Origin: Metasolibacillus sp.
GTDB taxonomy: Bacteria; Bacillota; Bacilli; Bacillales_A; Planococcaceae
DNA length: 32,899 nucleotides
Direction: 5' to 3'
NCBI RefSeq assembly: GCF_025291715.1
Contig: NZ_JAMBIZ010000039.1
Coordinates: forward strand, 1-32,899
Position 1 is the stretch's first letter; every line of letters begins with the position of its first letter. The position numbers and the translations under genes were made by a program. Below, in pieces: positions 23,782 to 31,248 of the stretch. A model generated the notes under the pieces. That model was not told where the DNA came from and did not search any database. It saw only the letters and a program-made list of their open reading frames with translations.

Positions 23782-23811
23782 TAGTAAAACAACAATTTAA
23801 TTTAAACAATA

Positions 23812-23840
23812 TTGTCACAATTAAAAAATAGGTGTATAGT
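23812..23840 (+). promoter_or_regulatory. promoter of niaP
   Basis: TTGTCA, 17-bp spacer, TATAGT. A TGTATA-G-TATACA palindrome (23833-23845) covers the -10. Confidence 0.7.
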
Positions 23841-23852
23841 ATACATGCTTAT

Positions 23853-23871
23853 ACAAGTGTAAAGACAGGTG
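23853..23871 (+). promoter_or_regulatory. candidate operator in the niaP leader
   Basis: ACAAGTG (23853-23859) and ACAGGTG (23865-23871) are direct repeats 12 bp apart, just downstream of the promoter. The ACA-N-GTG character recalls NiaR (YrxA) operators as I remember them, and NiaR controls niaP in several Firmicutes. Confidence 0.3.
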
Positions 23872-23882
23872 GTTGTATTCAT

Positions 23883-25109
23883 ATGATAAAACAGCAAAAT
23901 GGGCAAATTTCACGCAATAAATTGCTAGGTGTAGCAGGTATTGGATGGATGTTTGATGCGATGGATGTTGGCATTCTATCCTTTGTTATTGCTGCACTTG
24001 CAATAGATTGGGGTTTAAACCCATCGCAAATGGGGTGGATTGGTAGTGTCAACTCTATTGGGATGGCTGTAGGGGCATTAGTTTTCGGTGTACTTGCAGA
24101 TAAAATAGGTCGTAAAAAAGTGTTTATGTGGACGCTCATTTTATTTTCTATTGCGAGCGGTTTATCTGCATTCACAACAACGCTAGCACTATTTTTAATT
24201 TTCCGCTTTTTCGTTGGAATGGGGCTTGGTGGAGAGCTGCCAGTTGCTTCAACGCTCGTTTCGGAAAGTGTGGAAACGAAGGAACGCGGTCGCGTTGTCG
24301 TTTTATTAGAAAGCTTTTGGGCTGCGGGCTGGCTTATTGCTGCAATTATTTCGTACTTTGTCATTCCAGCAACGTTTTGGCCGATTGAAGGATGGCGTGT
24401 CGCTTTAATTTTAACAGCATTACCAGCATTTTATGCAATTTATATTCGCATGAAGCTGCCAGATTCTCCGCAATTCGTGGCGAAAGCAGAGGCGAAAAAG
24501 CGCTCCGTTATGCAAAATATTGCGGAGGTATGGTCAAAACCATATGCACGTTCAACATTGATGCTATGGGTGCTTTGGTTTGCAGTAGTATTTTCATACT
24601 ATGGGATGTTTTTATGGCTACCGAGCGTAATGGTTGGGAAAGGCTTCGATTTAATTTCTAGCTTTAAATATGTGTTAATTATGACATTGGCACAATTGCC
24701 AGGTTACTTTACAGCAGCTTGGTTTATTGAAAAGCTCGGTCGCAAATTTGTACTCGTTACATATTTAATTGGTACAGCGGCAAGTGCTTATGTTTTTGGC
24801 AACGCAGAGTCTGTCACAATTTTGCTTATTTCTGGTATGCTGCTATCATTCTTTAATTTAGGGGCATGGGGTGCGCTTTATGCATACACCCCAGAGCAAT
24901 ATCCTGCGATTATTCGTGGAACAGGTGCAGGTATGGCTGCAGCAGTAGGGCGTATAGGTGGCATTTTCGGACCGTTGCTTGTCGGTACATTAGTTGCAAA
25001 AGGCTATGCGATTGGCTCGGTATTTGCGATTTTCTGTGTAGCAATTTTAATCGGTGTAGCAGCCGTATTATTTTTAGGGAAAGAAACGAAGCAAGTAGAA
25101 TTAGACTAA
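23883..25109 (+). CDS. niaP: MFS niacin transporter (NiaP/YceI type)
   Basis: A 408-residue, 12-helix major facilitator protein very like B. subtilis YceI (NiaP), which imports nicotinate and possibly nicotinamide. LLGVAGIGWMFDAMDVGILSF opens helix I with the DxMD motif, ADKIGRKKVF is the loop 2-3 MFS signature, FFVGMGLGGELPVASTLVSE helix IV-V, and LGAWGALYAYTPEQYPA the family's late conserved stretch. The start is the ATG at 23883 after AGGTGG; the upstream in-frame start at 23832 lies before the -10 and is rejected. It is monocistronic and divergent from thrC. Benzoate-type aromatic acids are an alternative substrate class for this branch. Confidence 0.88.
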   Translation: MIKQQNGQISRNKLLGVAGIGWMFDAMDVGILSFVIAALAIDWGLNPSQMGWIGSVNSIGMAVGALVFGVLADKIGRKKVFMWTLILFSIASGLSAFTTTLALFLIFRFFVGMGLGGELPVASTLVSESVETKERGRVVVLLESFWAAGWLIAAIISYFVIPATFWPIEGWRVALILTALPAFYAIYIRMKLPDSPQFVAKAEAKKRSVMQNIAEVWSKPYARSTLMLWVLWFAVVFSYYGMFLWLPSVMVGKGFDLISSFKYVLIMTLAQLPGYFTAAWFIEKLGRKFVLVTYLIGTAASAYVFGNAESVTILLISGMLLSFFNLGAWGALYAYTPEQYPAIIRGTGAGMAAAVGRIGGIFGPLLVGTLVAKGYAIGSVFAIFCVAILIGVAAVLFLGKETKQVELD

Positions 25110-25124
25110 AATAGTAGATGCATT

Positions 25125-25168
25125 AACTATCTGAAAAGGTAAAATCTTTTCAGATAGTTTTTTTTTTG
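25125..25168 (+). terminator. terminator of niaP
   Basis: Arms AACTATCTGAAAAG (25125-25138) and CTTTTCAGATAGTT (25146-25159), 14 bp perfect, followed by eight further T. Confidence 0.93.
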
Positions 25169-25196
25169 AAACGAAACCGACGCTTTGTTCATCTAA
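25167..25196 (+). promoter_or_regulatory. candidate ECF-sigma autoregulatory promoter
   Basis: TGAAAC (25167-25172), 17-bp spacer, CATCTAA (25190-25196). This resembles the TGAAAC-N16/17-CGTCTA promoters of Bacillus ECF sigma factors. It abuts the T-run of the niaP terminator, about 30 bp before the sigma gene. Confidence 0.55.
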
Positions 25197-25226
25197 CAAG
25201 TAGATATAAAAAGGATGTGAATACAA

Positions 25227-25742
25227 TTGCTAAAAAAAGCACAGAAAGGAAATAGCGCTGCATTTTTACAGCTAGTACAAGATGAAAAGGTCAAGCTATA
25301 TAAAATGGCGTACATTTATATGAAAAATGAAAATGATGCGTTAGATGTTGTACAGGAAACAGTGACAAAAGCTTATGCTAGCATCAATAGCGTGAAAGAA
25401 CAGCAATATTTTTCTACATGGTTAATGAAAATTTTAATTAATACAGCGTTAGAGCATTTACGAAAAAATAGCAAGATTGTCTTAATGCATGAGGAGCAGA
25501 AGGAGCAAGGAAAAACCTATAATCATGATGAACGCATCGACTTATTACATGCAATTGGACAGCTAGATGAGAAATATAAAACGGTCATTTTACTGAAATA
25601 TTATCAGGATTTATCAACAAAGGAAATCGCAGAGCTGCTTGATTATCCAGAAGGAACTGTTAAAACAAATGTGCATCGTGGCTTGCAACAGCTGAAAAAG
25701 AGTTTAAATAAAGGAGGTAACCTATATGGAGAACAATATTAA
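25227..25742 (+). CDS. ECF-type RNA polymerase sigma factor
   Basis: A 171-residue extracytoplasmic-function sigma factor. Region 2 spans about 10-75 with the -10-binding segment DALDVVQETVTKAYASI. Region 4 spans about 108-160 with the HTH LSTKEIAELLDYPEGTVKTNVHRGLQQLKK. Region 3 is absent, as expected for ECF. The start codon is TTG at 25227 with AAAAGGA 11-12 nt upstream. The gene overlaps the anti-sigma gene by 17 bp. An ECF-like promoter upstream suggests autoregulation. It is held inactive, by inference, by the DUF4179 protein until a cell-surface signal. Its signal and wider regulon cannot be read from the window. Confidence 0.92.
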   Translation: MLKKAQKGNSAAFLQLVQDEKVKLYKMAYIYMKNENDALDVVQETVTKAYASINSVKEQQYFSTWLMKILINTALEHLRKNSKIVLMHEEQKEQGKTYNHDERIDLLHAIGQLDEKYKTVILLKYYQDLSTKEIAELLDYPEGTVKTNVHRGLQQLKKSLNKGGNLYGEQY

Positions 25743-27003
25743 AAAGGTCATTGATGAAATGGATGTGCCGATGCAAAAGCTTGATGAGGCAATCAATAAA
25801 GGAATCATTGCCCCTAAGAAAAAAACGAAAAACAAGCTGATTATAGGATTACTATCATCTGTTGCAGCTGTTTCTCTCGTATTAGGGTCAGGCTTTGTGT
25901 CACCAACAGTTGGCAATGCGCTTGCGAAAATACCATTTATGGGCTTTGTTTATAAAATTGAGGAGCAGGATAAAGGTTTGCATAAAGCATTGTCAGATAG
26001 CAATGCCATTAAATTAAATAAGACGGTGACGAGCAAAGGTATTTCCGTTACTTTTGAAGAAATTGTCTATGATGGCGCACGTCTCCATGTGATTTATTCA
26101 ATGCCTGAATATCGAGAAATAGGTAAAATGGAGATGTTCGTAAATGGTGAATGGCTGAATACAGGAGGAAGTATAACTTCTTTGCAGGAGGAAGAGGGCT
26201 CATATCGCGCTTTATACGGTTTTCGCTTTGAGGAGGAATTGCCAGAGGCATTTGATTTAACATTAAAAATAGACTCGATTGATGGCATAGTAGGGGATTG
26301 GACGTTTGAAACACCAATCAAGAAAGTACAAAATAAGCATCGTATATTGCAAGCTGGGCAAACGGGCATGATGAACGGAATTGCCTTTGAAGTAAAAAGT
26401 GCTCAAACTTCAACTACTTCTACAAAGCTGCAAGTAGAATTTACAGGGCCAATTAGAGAGAAAATTGGTTTTCCAATCGGCTGGTCTATATCTGAAACGA
26501 TTACAGATCAAAATGGCGTTCCATTAAAAATACTAGAAAAGGTAGGCGGAGGAAAAACGGATAATGATTTGACATGGACATATATGTTAGAGCCACTTGC
26601 ACCAGATATAACAGAACTGCGTTTATATTATTATGCTGGACCGAAAATAGATGCGGTGTTTGAGGATGTCATTGTGCCATTATCCAACGAGTTACCTCAA
26701 AAAATTGAGTTGGGGGATATGGGGGATATTGTAATTACGCATGTTGAGCAGGTTGGGGATGAAGCAGTTTTAACATTTTTAATTGATAGTGATTTTCCAT
26801 TTAACAGAAACCTAGGATTGCTTCCTTTTACAATAGCTTTGGAAGATGGCGAAAGAATTATGACAGAGGAAGTACAGGCAATCGGGCGCAATGAATATCA
26901 ATTAAAATATAAAACAAATGTAGGTCAGCCCTTTATTAAAACAATTCTGTTACCGAAGCTAACAATTGAACCTACAGCACAGGTGGTTATTTCAATTAAA
27001 TAG
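25726..27003 (+). CDS. DUF4179 membrane-anchored anti-sigma factor
   Basis: A 425-residue single-pass protein encoded with its cognate ECF sigma factor. Residues 1-36 form the cytoplasmic part (IKKVIDEMDVPMQKLDEAINKGI, the pattern seen before DUF4179 helices). A single transmembrane helix spans about 38-58 (LIIGLLSSVAAVSLVLGSG). DUF4179 follows to about 130, then extracellular beta-rich segments that read like DUF5643 (about 200-320) and a C-terminal tail. There is no HxxxCxxC zinc motif, so it is not a ZAS-type anti-sigma factor. AAAGGAGG 8-9 nt upstream fixes the ATG. Release is probably by regulated proteolysis or a conformational change; the trigger is unknown. Confidence 0.85.
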   Translation: MENNIKKVIDEMDVPMQKLDEAINKGIIAPKKKTKNKLIIGLLSSVAAVSLVLGSGFVSPTVGNALAKIPFMGFVYKIEEQDKGLHKALSDSNAIKLNKTVTSKGISVTFEEIVYDGARLHVIYSMPEYREIGKMEMFVNGEWLNTGGSITSLQEEEGSYRALYGFRFEEELPEAFDLTLKIDSIDGIVGDWTFETPIKKVQNKHRILQAGQTGMMNGIAFEVKSAQTSTTSTKLQVEFTGPIREKIGFPIGWSISETITDQNGVPLKILEKVGGGKTDNDLTWTYMLEPLAPDITELRLYYYAGPKIDAVFEDVIVPLSNELPQKIELGDMGDIVITHVEQVGDEAVLTFLIDSDFPFNRNLGLLPFTIALEDGERIMTEEVQAIGRNEYQLKYKTNVGQPFIKTILLPKLTIEPTAQVVISIK

Positions 27004-27062
27004 AATTTATTTGCGGGAGCTATGGGAAATTGATATTGCTCATAGCATCTTTCTTTATAAAT

Positions 27063-27091
27063 TTGACAAAAAAAGCACAAATAACAGAATT
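27063..27091 (+). promoter_or_regulatory. weak promoter candidate upstream of the HTH protein
   Basis: TTGACA (27063-27068), 17-bp spacer, AGAATT. The -10 is poor. A near-perfect CodY box overlaps it. Confidence 0.3.
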
Positions 27092-27102
27092 TTCAGAAAA
27101 GT
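27088..27102. promoter_or_regulatory. CodY-like box upstream of the HTH protein
   Basis: AATTTTCAGAAAAGT matches the CodY consensus AATTTTCWGAAAATT at 14 of 15 positions, the best in this window. It lies about 83 bp before the start codon. Confidence 0.6.
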
Positions 27103-27184
27103 GTTGAATGTCATGATATTTCATGTTAATGTATGTTCAAGTTCAGGCAGTTGAGAATAGATGAGAAAGGATAGAGAGTAGAGT

Positions 27185-27421
27185 ATGAGTATTTGTGAGA
27201 GCATTAAAAGAAGATTTATTCGATTATCAAAAGGGCAGCGACGCGTTGCGCAATTTGTGTTGAATGACCCAAGCATTGTGACAACAAAGATTGCCTCTGA
27301 GGTTGGTCGAATAGCGGGAGTAAGTGAGTCGACGGTCCATCGTTTTTGCTATGCAATGGACTTTGCTAGTTATAGTGAGCTACAGAAAAGAATGAAAGAG
27401 GACTTAGCTTATCATAAATAA
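27185..27421 (+). CDS. Orphan RpiR/MurR-type HTH domain protein
   Basis: A 78-residue protein covering only the N-terminal HTH_6 domain of RpiR/MurR regulators: LSKGQRRVAQFVLNDPSIVTTK, then the recognition region ASEVGRIAGVSESTVHRFCYAMDFASYSELQKRM. Full-length family members continue with a sugar-phosphate-binding SIS domain of about 200 residues, which is missing. No SIS-coding sequence is visible in the 155 bp to the next gene, and a tidy terminator follows, so this looks like a stable short gene rather than a recent frameshift. GAAAGGA lies upstream with a long spacing. It may act as a stand-alone DNA-binding protein or interfere with full-length paralogues. Targets are unknown. Confidence 0.78.
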   Translation: MSICESIKRRFIRLSKGQRRVAQFVLNDPSIVTTKIASEVGRIAGVSESTVHRFCYAMDFASYSELQKRMKEDLAYHK

Positions 27422-27447
27422 GCTGCTTGTAAAAAAGGTGGCATTTG

Positions 27448-27493
27448 AAAAGTCGATTTATACTGAATTTCTCAGTGCAAATCGACTTTTTTC
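27448..27493. terminator. bidirectional terminator
   Basis: Arms AAAAGTCGATTT (27448-27459) and AAATCGACTTTT (27479-27490) with an inner ACTGA/TCAGT stem and a T-run. It lies between the convergent HTH and GNAT genes. Its right half, read on the - strand, repeats 17 nt of the terminator at 18732. Confidence 0.9.
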
Positions 27494-27577
27494 TGTGAAG
27501 GAGGCATCTCCCAATAATTTTTTAGAAAACTCCTATTTTTAATGCCATTCTGCGAATAAAACGATTACATTTGTAAA

Positions 27578-28378
27578 TTAACGAACTAGCTTACTATAAA
27601 TAAATTCATCATAATACTCATTGTCAATTTTTACTGAATGTACTTTTTTTCCTTCGACTGTAAAGCCATGTTTTTCAAAGAGGGAAATAGCTTTTGTGTT
27701 ATGAGCCATAATGATTGCTTCCAGTCTTTCAATGTCGTTTTGTTGTGACCATTTGATGCTACTTTCTACTAGTGCAGTACCGATGCCGTTGTTAGCATAT
27801 TTTTTTAATACGCCGATACGTATTGTAGCACCATGCTGTAAGCGTTGCTCCTTATAGCCAGTAATACGAGAATAACCTGCAAATTCCCCATTAACGATAC
27901 ATAAAAGTATTGTTTGCTGTTTAAACTTGCGCCACTCGGCCATCTGTTTACGAATAATTTGTACTGTTAAATGTTGTACATTAGGTTCATAATATTCAAA
28001 TTCTGATTGGGCATAAATTTGTTCCTGTAGACGAATAAATGAGCGAGCATCCTCTGTTTCAATTGGTCTAATAATTGAAGTTTGTGTATTTTCATCTGCA
28101 TCATTTTCATCGATTCCTGTTTGCTTTAAACGAGAGAATGTTACGGATTGACCTAGCTGAACATCCATTACATGATAATTGGCATTGAACCAAGATTGGT
28201 AATGTGTCAAGGGAGGCTTAGTTTTTTTCCACCAGCTCAAGTTCAAGTAAGCTGCATTTGGCAACGCTTGCCCCATAATATTTTCAATTGCTTCATATGT
28301 TAATGTAATTTCACTTTGCGTTGCATTCTGAAAGAACTCAGCTAATGGAATATACTTCTTTTCCATTTTTTTAGACAT
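27578..28378 (-). CDS. DUF7662 - GNAT acetyltransferase fusion protein
   Basis: A 266-residue two-domain protein. Residues about 5-83 resemble the small DUF7662 domain (KYIPLAEFF, ITLTYEAIENIMGQALPNAA, WWKKT, SWFNANYHVMDVQLGQSVTFSR). Residues about 102-266 are a GNAT N-acetyltransferase, with motif A RIGVLKKYANNGIGTALVESSIKW and the late segment NTKAISLFEKHGFTVEGKK. A short acidic linker (IDENDADENTQ) joins them. The start is the ATG at 28378 just after GAGGA; the in-frame ATG at 28390 overlaps that site. It is monocistronic. The C-terminal half reads like ribosomal-protein or small-amine acetyltransferases; the DUF7662 part may bind nucleic acid or guide specificity. That is inference. Confidence 0.8.
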   Translation of the reverse strand: MSKKMEKKYIPLAEFFQNATQSEITLTYEAIENIMGQALPNAAYLNLSWWKKTKPPLTHYQSWFNANYHVMDVQLGQSVTFSRLKQTGIDENDADENTQTSIIRPIETEDARSFIRLQEQIYAQSEFEYYEPNVQHLTVQIIRKQMAEWRKFKQQTILLCIVNGEFAGYSRITGYKEQRLQHGATIRIGVLKKYANNGIGTALVESSIKWSQQNDIERLEAIIMAHNTKAISLFEKHGFTVEGKKVHSVKIDNEYYDEFIYSKLVR

Positions 28379-28699
28379 TGCTATCCTCATTTCTATGACT
28401 GAATTTATTGTGCATACGGTTATTTTAACATATTAGTCAAAAAAATAATATTTAATGTTTAGTTTTTTGTATTTATACTAATAAAGGATATGAAAAAGGA
28501 ATTTTGTCTATTCTTTTTGAAAATGAAGTAGGAAGTTTGGAGCGTTTTTGAAGGACAAATAGCCTAATTTTTAATTATATCAAAGGATAATTACGCTTAG
28601 ATTTTTTGAAATTTACGAGAGAAACTTCATTCAACTTCACTCATTATTTGTGATAAAATAAGTTTGTTAATAAGCATTGATATATTAGGAGGCTATTTC
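28379..28699. other. 321-bp AT-rich divergent intergenic region
   Basis: No gene or RNA structure is visible. It carries a candidate promoter for the GNAT fusion (on -, TTGACT at 28440-28435, 18-bp spacer, TATGCA) and an extended -10 promoter for ppaC. The middle is unexplained low-complexity AT-rich sequence. Confidence 0.5.
28651..28659 (+). promoter_or_regulatory. extended -10 promoter of ppaC
   Basis: TGATAAAAT contains the TGn extension and a near-consensus -10 (TAAAAT). The -35 position reads TCAACT, which is weak, as is common with extended -10 promoters. Confidence 0.45.
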
Positions 28700-29626
28700 A
28701 TGAGCAACACTTTAGTTTTTGGGCATAAAAATCCAGATACAGATACGATTACATCAGCAATCGTTTATGCGTACTTAAAACAGCAACTAGGTGTGGAAGC
28801 AGAAGCTGTACGTTTAGGTGATATTAATAACGAAACAAAATTCGCTTTAGAAAAATTCGGCTTTGAAGCACCGCGCTTTATTAGCACGGTTGTTGGAGAG
28901 ACAGAACAAGTAATTTTAGTAGACCATAATGAATTCCAACAATCTGCTGATGGCATTGAAGAGGTACAAATTACAGAGGTGATTGACCATCACCGTGTAG
29001 CAAACTTCCAGACAGCAGACCCATTGTATTTCCGTGCAGAGCCTGTAGGCTGTACAGCGACAATTTTAAATAAATTATTTAAAGAAAATAATGTAGAAGT
29101 TCCTGCAAATATTGCAGGTCTAATGCTATCAGCAATCGTTTCAGATACATTATTATTCAAATCGCCAACATGCACAGACCAAGATGTAAAAGCTGGTGAG
29201 GAGTTAGCTGCTATCGCAGGCGTTGATGTGGCTGAATATGGCTTAGCAATGTTAAAAGCAGGGGCAGATTTATCTGATAAATCATTAGAGGATTTATTAT
29301 CATTAGATGCAAAGGGCTTTGATTTTGGGGCATACAAAGCAGTAGTAGCACAAGTAAATGCTGTGGATATTGAAGATGTATTAGGTCGTCAAGCAGAGCT
29401 AGAAGCATTGCTTGCAAAAAATGCAGCAGATAATAGCTTAGATTTATTTTTCTTCGTTGTGACAGATATTTTAAACAACGACTCTACAGCAGTAGCAGTT
29501 GGACAAGCTGCAGAAAAAGCAGCAGCAAGCTTCGGTGCAACAATTGTTGATGGACGCATCAGCTTACCAGGTGTCGTTTCACGTAAAAAGCAAATTGTAC
29601 CTGTCTTAACAGAAGGCTTAAAATAA
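28700..29626 (+). CDS. ppaC: Manganese-dependent inorganic pyrophosphatase (family II)
   Basis: Cytoplasmic DHH-family enzyme that hydrolyses pyrophosphate to two phosphates and so drives biosynthetic reactions; it needs Mn2+. 308 residues. All metal ligands fall at the B. subtilis PpaC numbers: H9, D13 and D15 in GHKNPDTD, D75 in VDHN, H97-H98 in DHH, D149 in SDT. The C-terminal SRKKQ motif that binds substrate is present near the end. The ATG at 28700 is chosen because AGGAGG precedes it closely; a longer reading from 28664 would include that site. Two terminators follow. Confidence 0.97.
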   Translation: MSNTLVFGHKNPDTDTITSAIVYAYLKQQLGVEAEAVRLGDINNETKFALEKFGFEAPRFISTVVGETEQVILVDHNEFQQSADGIEEVQITEVIDHHRVANFQTADPLYFRAEPVGCTATILNKLFKENNVEVPANIAGLMLSAIVSDTLLFKSPTCTDQDVKAGEELAAIAGVDVAEYGLAMLKAGADLSDKSLEDLLSLDAKGFDFGAYKAVVAQVNAVDIEDVLGRQAELEALLAKNAADNSLDLFFFVVTDILNNDSTAVAVGQAAEKAAASFGATIVDGRISLPGVVSRKKQIVPVLTEGLK

Positions 29627-29632
29627 TCAATG

Positions 29633-29686
29633 AAGCAGTTGGGAAAGTAGCGAATACTTGCTTTTCTCGGCTGCTTTTGCATTTTT
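29633..29686 (+). terminator. probable terminator of ppaC
   Basis: AAGCAGTTGGGAAAG (29633-29647) pairs with CTTTTCTCGGCTGCTT (from 29661) through several G-U pairs, followed by TTTGCATTTTT. Confidence 0.6.
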
Positions 29687-29711
29687 AAATTGGCGATAGT
29701 AGAAGGTTAGC

Positions 29712-29751
29712 AAAAAGGCTGTCCAGCAAGGAAATACTGGATAGCCTTTTT
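29712..29751. terminator. bidirectional terminator, ppaC and the Rieske oxidoreductase
   Basis: AAAAAGGCTGTCCAG pairs with CTGGATAGCCTTTTT apart from one internal mismatch. A- and T-runs flank it on both sides. Confidence 0.88.
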
Positions 29752-29762
29752 ACAAATAGCCT

Positions 29763-31121
29763 CTACTCATTTTCTAATTTTAAAGGATAAACGGCAGGCC
29801 CTTCTATAACATTTCCTTTTTTATCAAAGCGAGAGCCATGGCATGGGCAGTCCCATGTTTCGTCAGCGTCATTCCACCGTGTTTTACAGCCTAGATGGGT
29901 ACATTTGGGTGCTGATATGCGTGTCACGTAGCCCGTAATAAATTGCTCGCTAATAAAGCCAGCTTTTGTGAGCATATCGTAAACGGTACGACCTTGTATG
30001 CGGCTAGGCATATATAATTGTGTAGCGCGGTGCTCTTTTTTCGTAAAATAGCCACGTAATATTTCTGCTGCTACAAGTGAGCTTGAAAGTCCCCATTTTT
30101 TAAATCCTGTTGCAATATAAATAGAGGAATCCTTTGTCATTGGACCAACAAACGGTATGCTATCAGGTGTTGTCATATCTTGCGCACTCCATAAAAAGCC
30201 TGGTTCAGATAAATCAAATGCACTGTTTAGCTCCTGTGTAAGGGTATCATAATACTTCGTCGTATCTCCTTCTGTGCCAGCAAGATGAGATGTACCACCA
30301 TAAACAAAATAGGATTGTCCATCAATTTGAGCTGTGCGAATTGTTCGAGCTGGTGAATCGATACTAATATATTGTCCTTGTAGAAGGTCTGAGCATTCTG
30401 TTGCAGTTAAATAAGCGCGATCTACTGTTAACTTTAACGTGTTTAAGCCAGCGATTGAATCAATTGGATAATGCGTGCATAGAACGAGCTTTTTGCAAGC
30501 AATCGTATAGCCTTCAGCCGTTGTTACAGTTGGTTTATCTGTAACTTGTGTAACACGAGTATGCGTGAAAAATTGTGCACCAGCCTGTTGTGCGAGCTTG
30601 GCGAAATGCAGTAAAAAATGCACAGGGTGAATTTGTGTTTCATGTTGCATCCCTAAAGCAAGCTGAGCTTTATCTGCCAATTCCGTATCATTTGTGATGA
30701 GCGATGGAATACCTATTTTCTTATATGTTTCGTATTCTTGTTCTAATAAAACACGATTCTCAGTTTCCGTTGTATAAATAAATGATGTAGCAGCTGTATA
30801 AGTGGTTTTATCAGCCTGCTTCAATGCCTGCTCAATTGCATCTTTATTTACTTGATAGTAAAGCTTAGCATCCTCCAGTTTTAACGTATGATAAAATAGT
30901 CCATGCTGTGCTGTAAGTTTACCTGTAGAATGTGCTGTTGCACCTTCACCAATGCTTTTAGCCTCAATAACAATAACACGCAGTCCTGCCTGAGCAAGTA
31001 AATAAGCGGTATAAACGCCACTTAAACCAGCTCCGACAATGCAAATATCACAAACGGTATCAGATGATAAAGTTGAAGTTGTCATTGGTGTAGTGTTATG
31101 AAGCCATAATGATTGCTGCAT
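29763..31121 (-). CDS. FAD-dependent oxidoreductase with C-terminal Rieske [2Fe-2S] domain
   Basis: A 452-residue protein of the YhfW type. Residues about 1-360 are a DAO/glycine-oxidase-like FAD domain, with the dinucleotide motif CDICIVGAGLSGVYTAYLLAQAG and a GEGATAHSTGKLTAQHG segment. The C-terminal Rieske domain has the cluster ligands C407-x-H409 and C425-x2-H428; C412 and C427 could form the disulfide of classical Rieske proteins. No signal peptide or Tat motif, so it is cytoplasmic. AAGGGGGG sets the ATG. It is monocistronic. B. subtilis YhfW has no firmly known reaction. Amine or amino-acid oxidation coupled to an iron-sulfur electron acceptor is a reasonable guess. Confidence 0.9.
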   Translation of the reverse strand: MQQSLWLHNTTPMTTSTLSSDTVCDICIVGAGLSGVYTAYLLAQAGLRVIVIEAKSIGEGATAHSTGKLTAQHGLFYHTLKLEDAKLYYQVNKDAIEQALKQADKTTYTAATSFIYTTETENRVLLEQEYETYKKIGIPSLITNDTELADKAQLALGMQHETQIHPVHFLLHFAKLAQQAGAQFFTHTRVTQVTDKPTVTTAEGYTIACKKLVLCTHYPIDSIAGLNTLKLTVDRAYLTATECSDLLQGQYISIDSPARTIRTAQIDGQSYFVYGGTSHLAGTEGDTTKYYDTLTQELNSAFDLSEPGFLWSAQDMTTPDSIPFVGPMTKDSSIYIATGFKKWGLSSSLVAAEILRGYFTKKEHRATQLYMPSRIQGRTVYDMLTKAGFISEQFITGYVTRISAPKCTHLGCKTRWNDADETWDCPCHGSRFDKKGNVIEGPAVYPLKLENE

Positions 31122-31195
31122 AAAAAGCCCCCCTTACCTATATTTAACAAACAGTATAGGGCAATTTATCAGCCGTTATTCACAAGTCGAAAAAA

Positions 31196-31225
31196 TTGAA
31201 TAATGTATTCGCTTATTTGTACAAT
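31196..31225 (+). promoter_or_regulatory. candidate promoter of the FrnE-like gene
   Basis: TTGAAT, 18-bp spacer, TACAAT, about 25 bp before the start codon. Confidence 0.5.
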
Positions 31226-31248
31226 GGGAGAACAAGGAGGCGAAACTG

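Noticed and set aside
23832-23882. Upstream start for niaP
   Set aside because: It precedes the -10 element of the likely promoter, so it would not be transcribed; the resulting extension is not part of the family.
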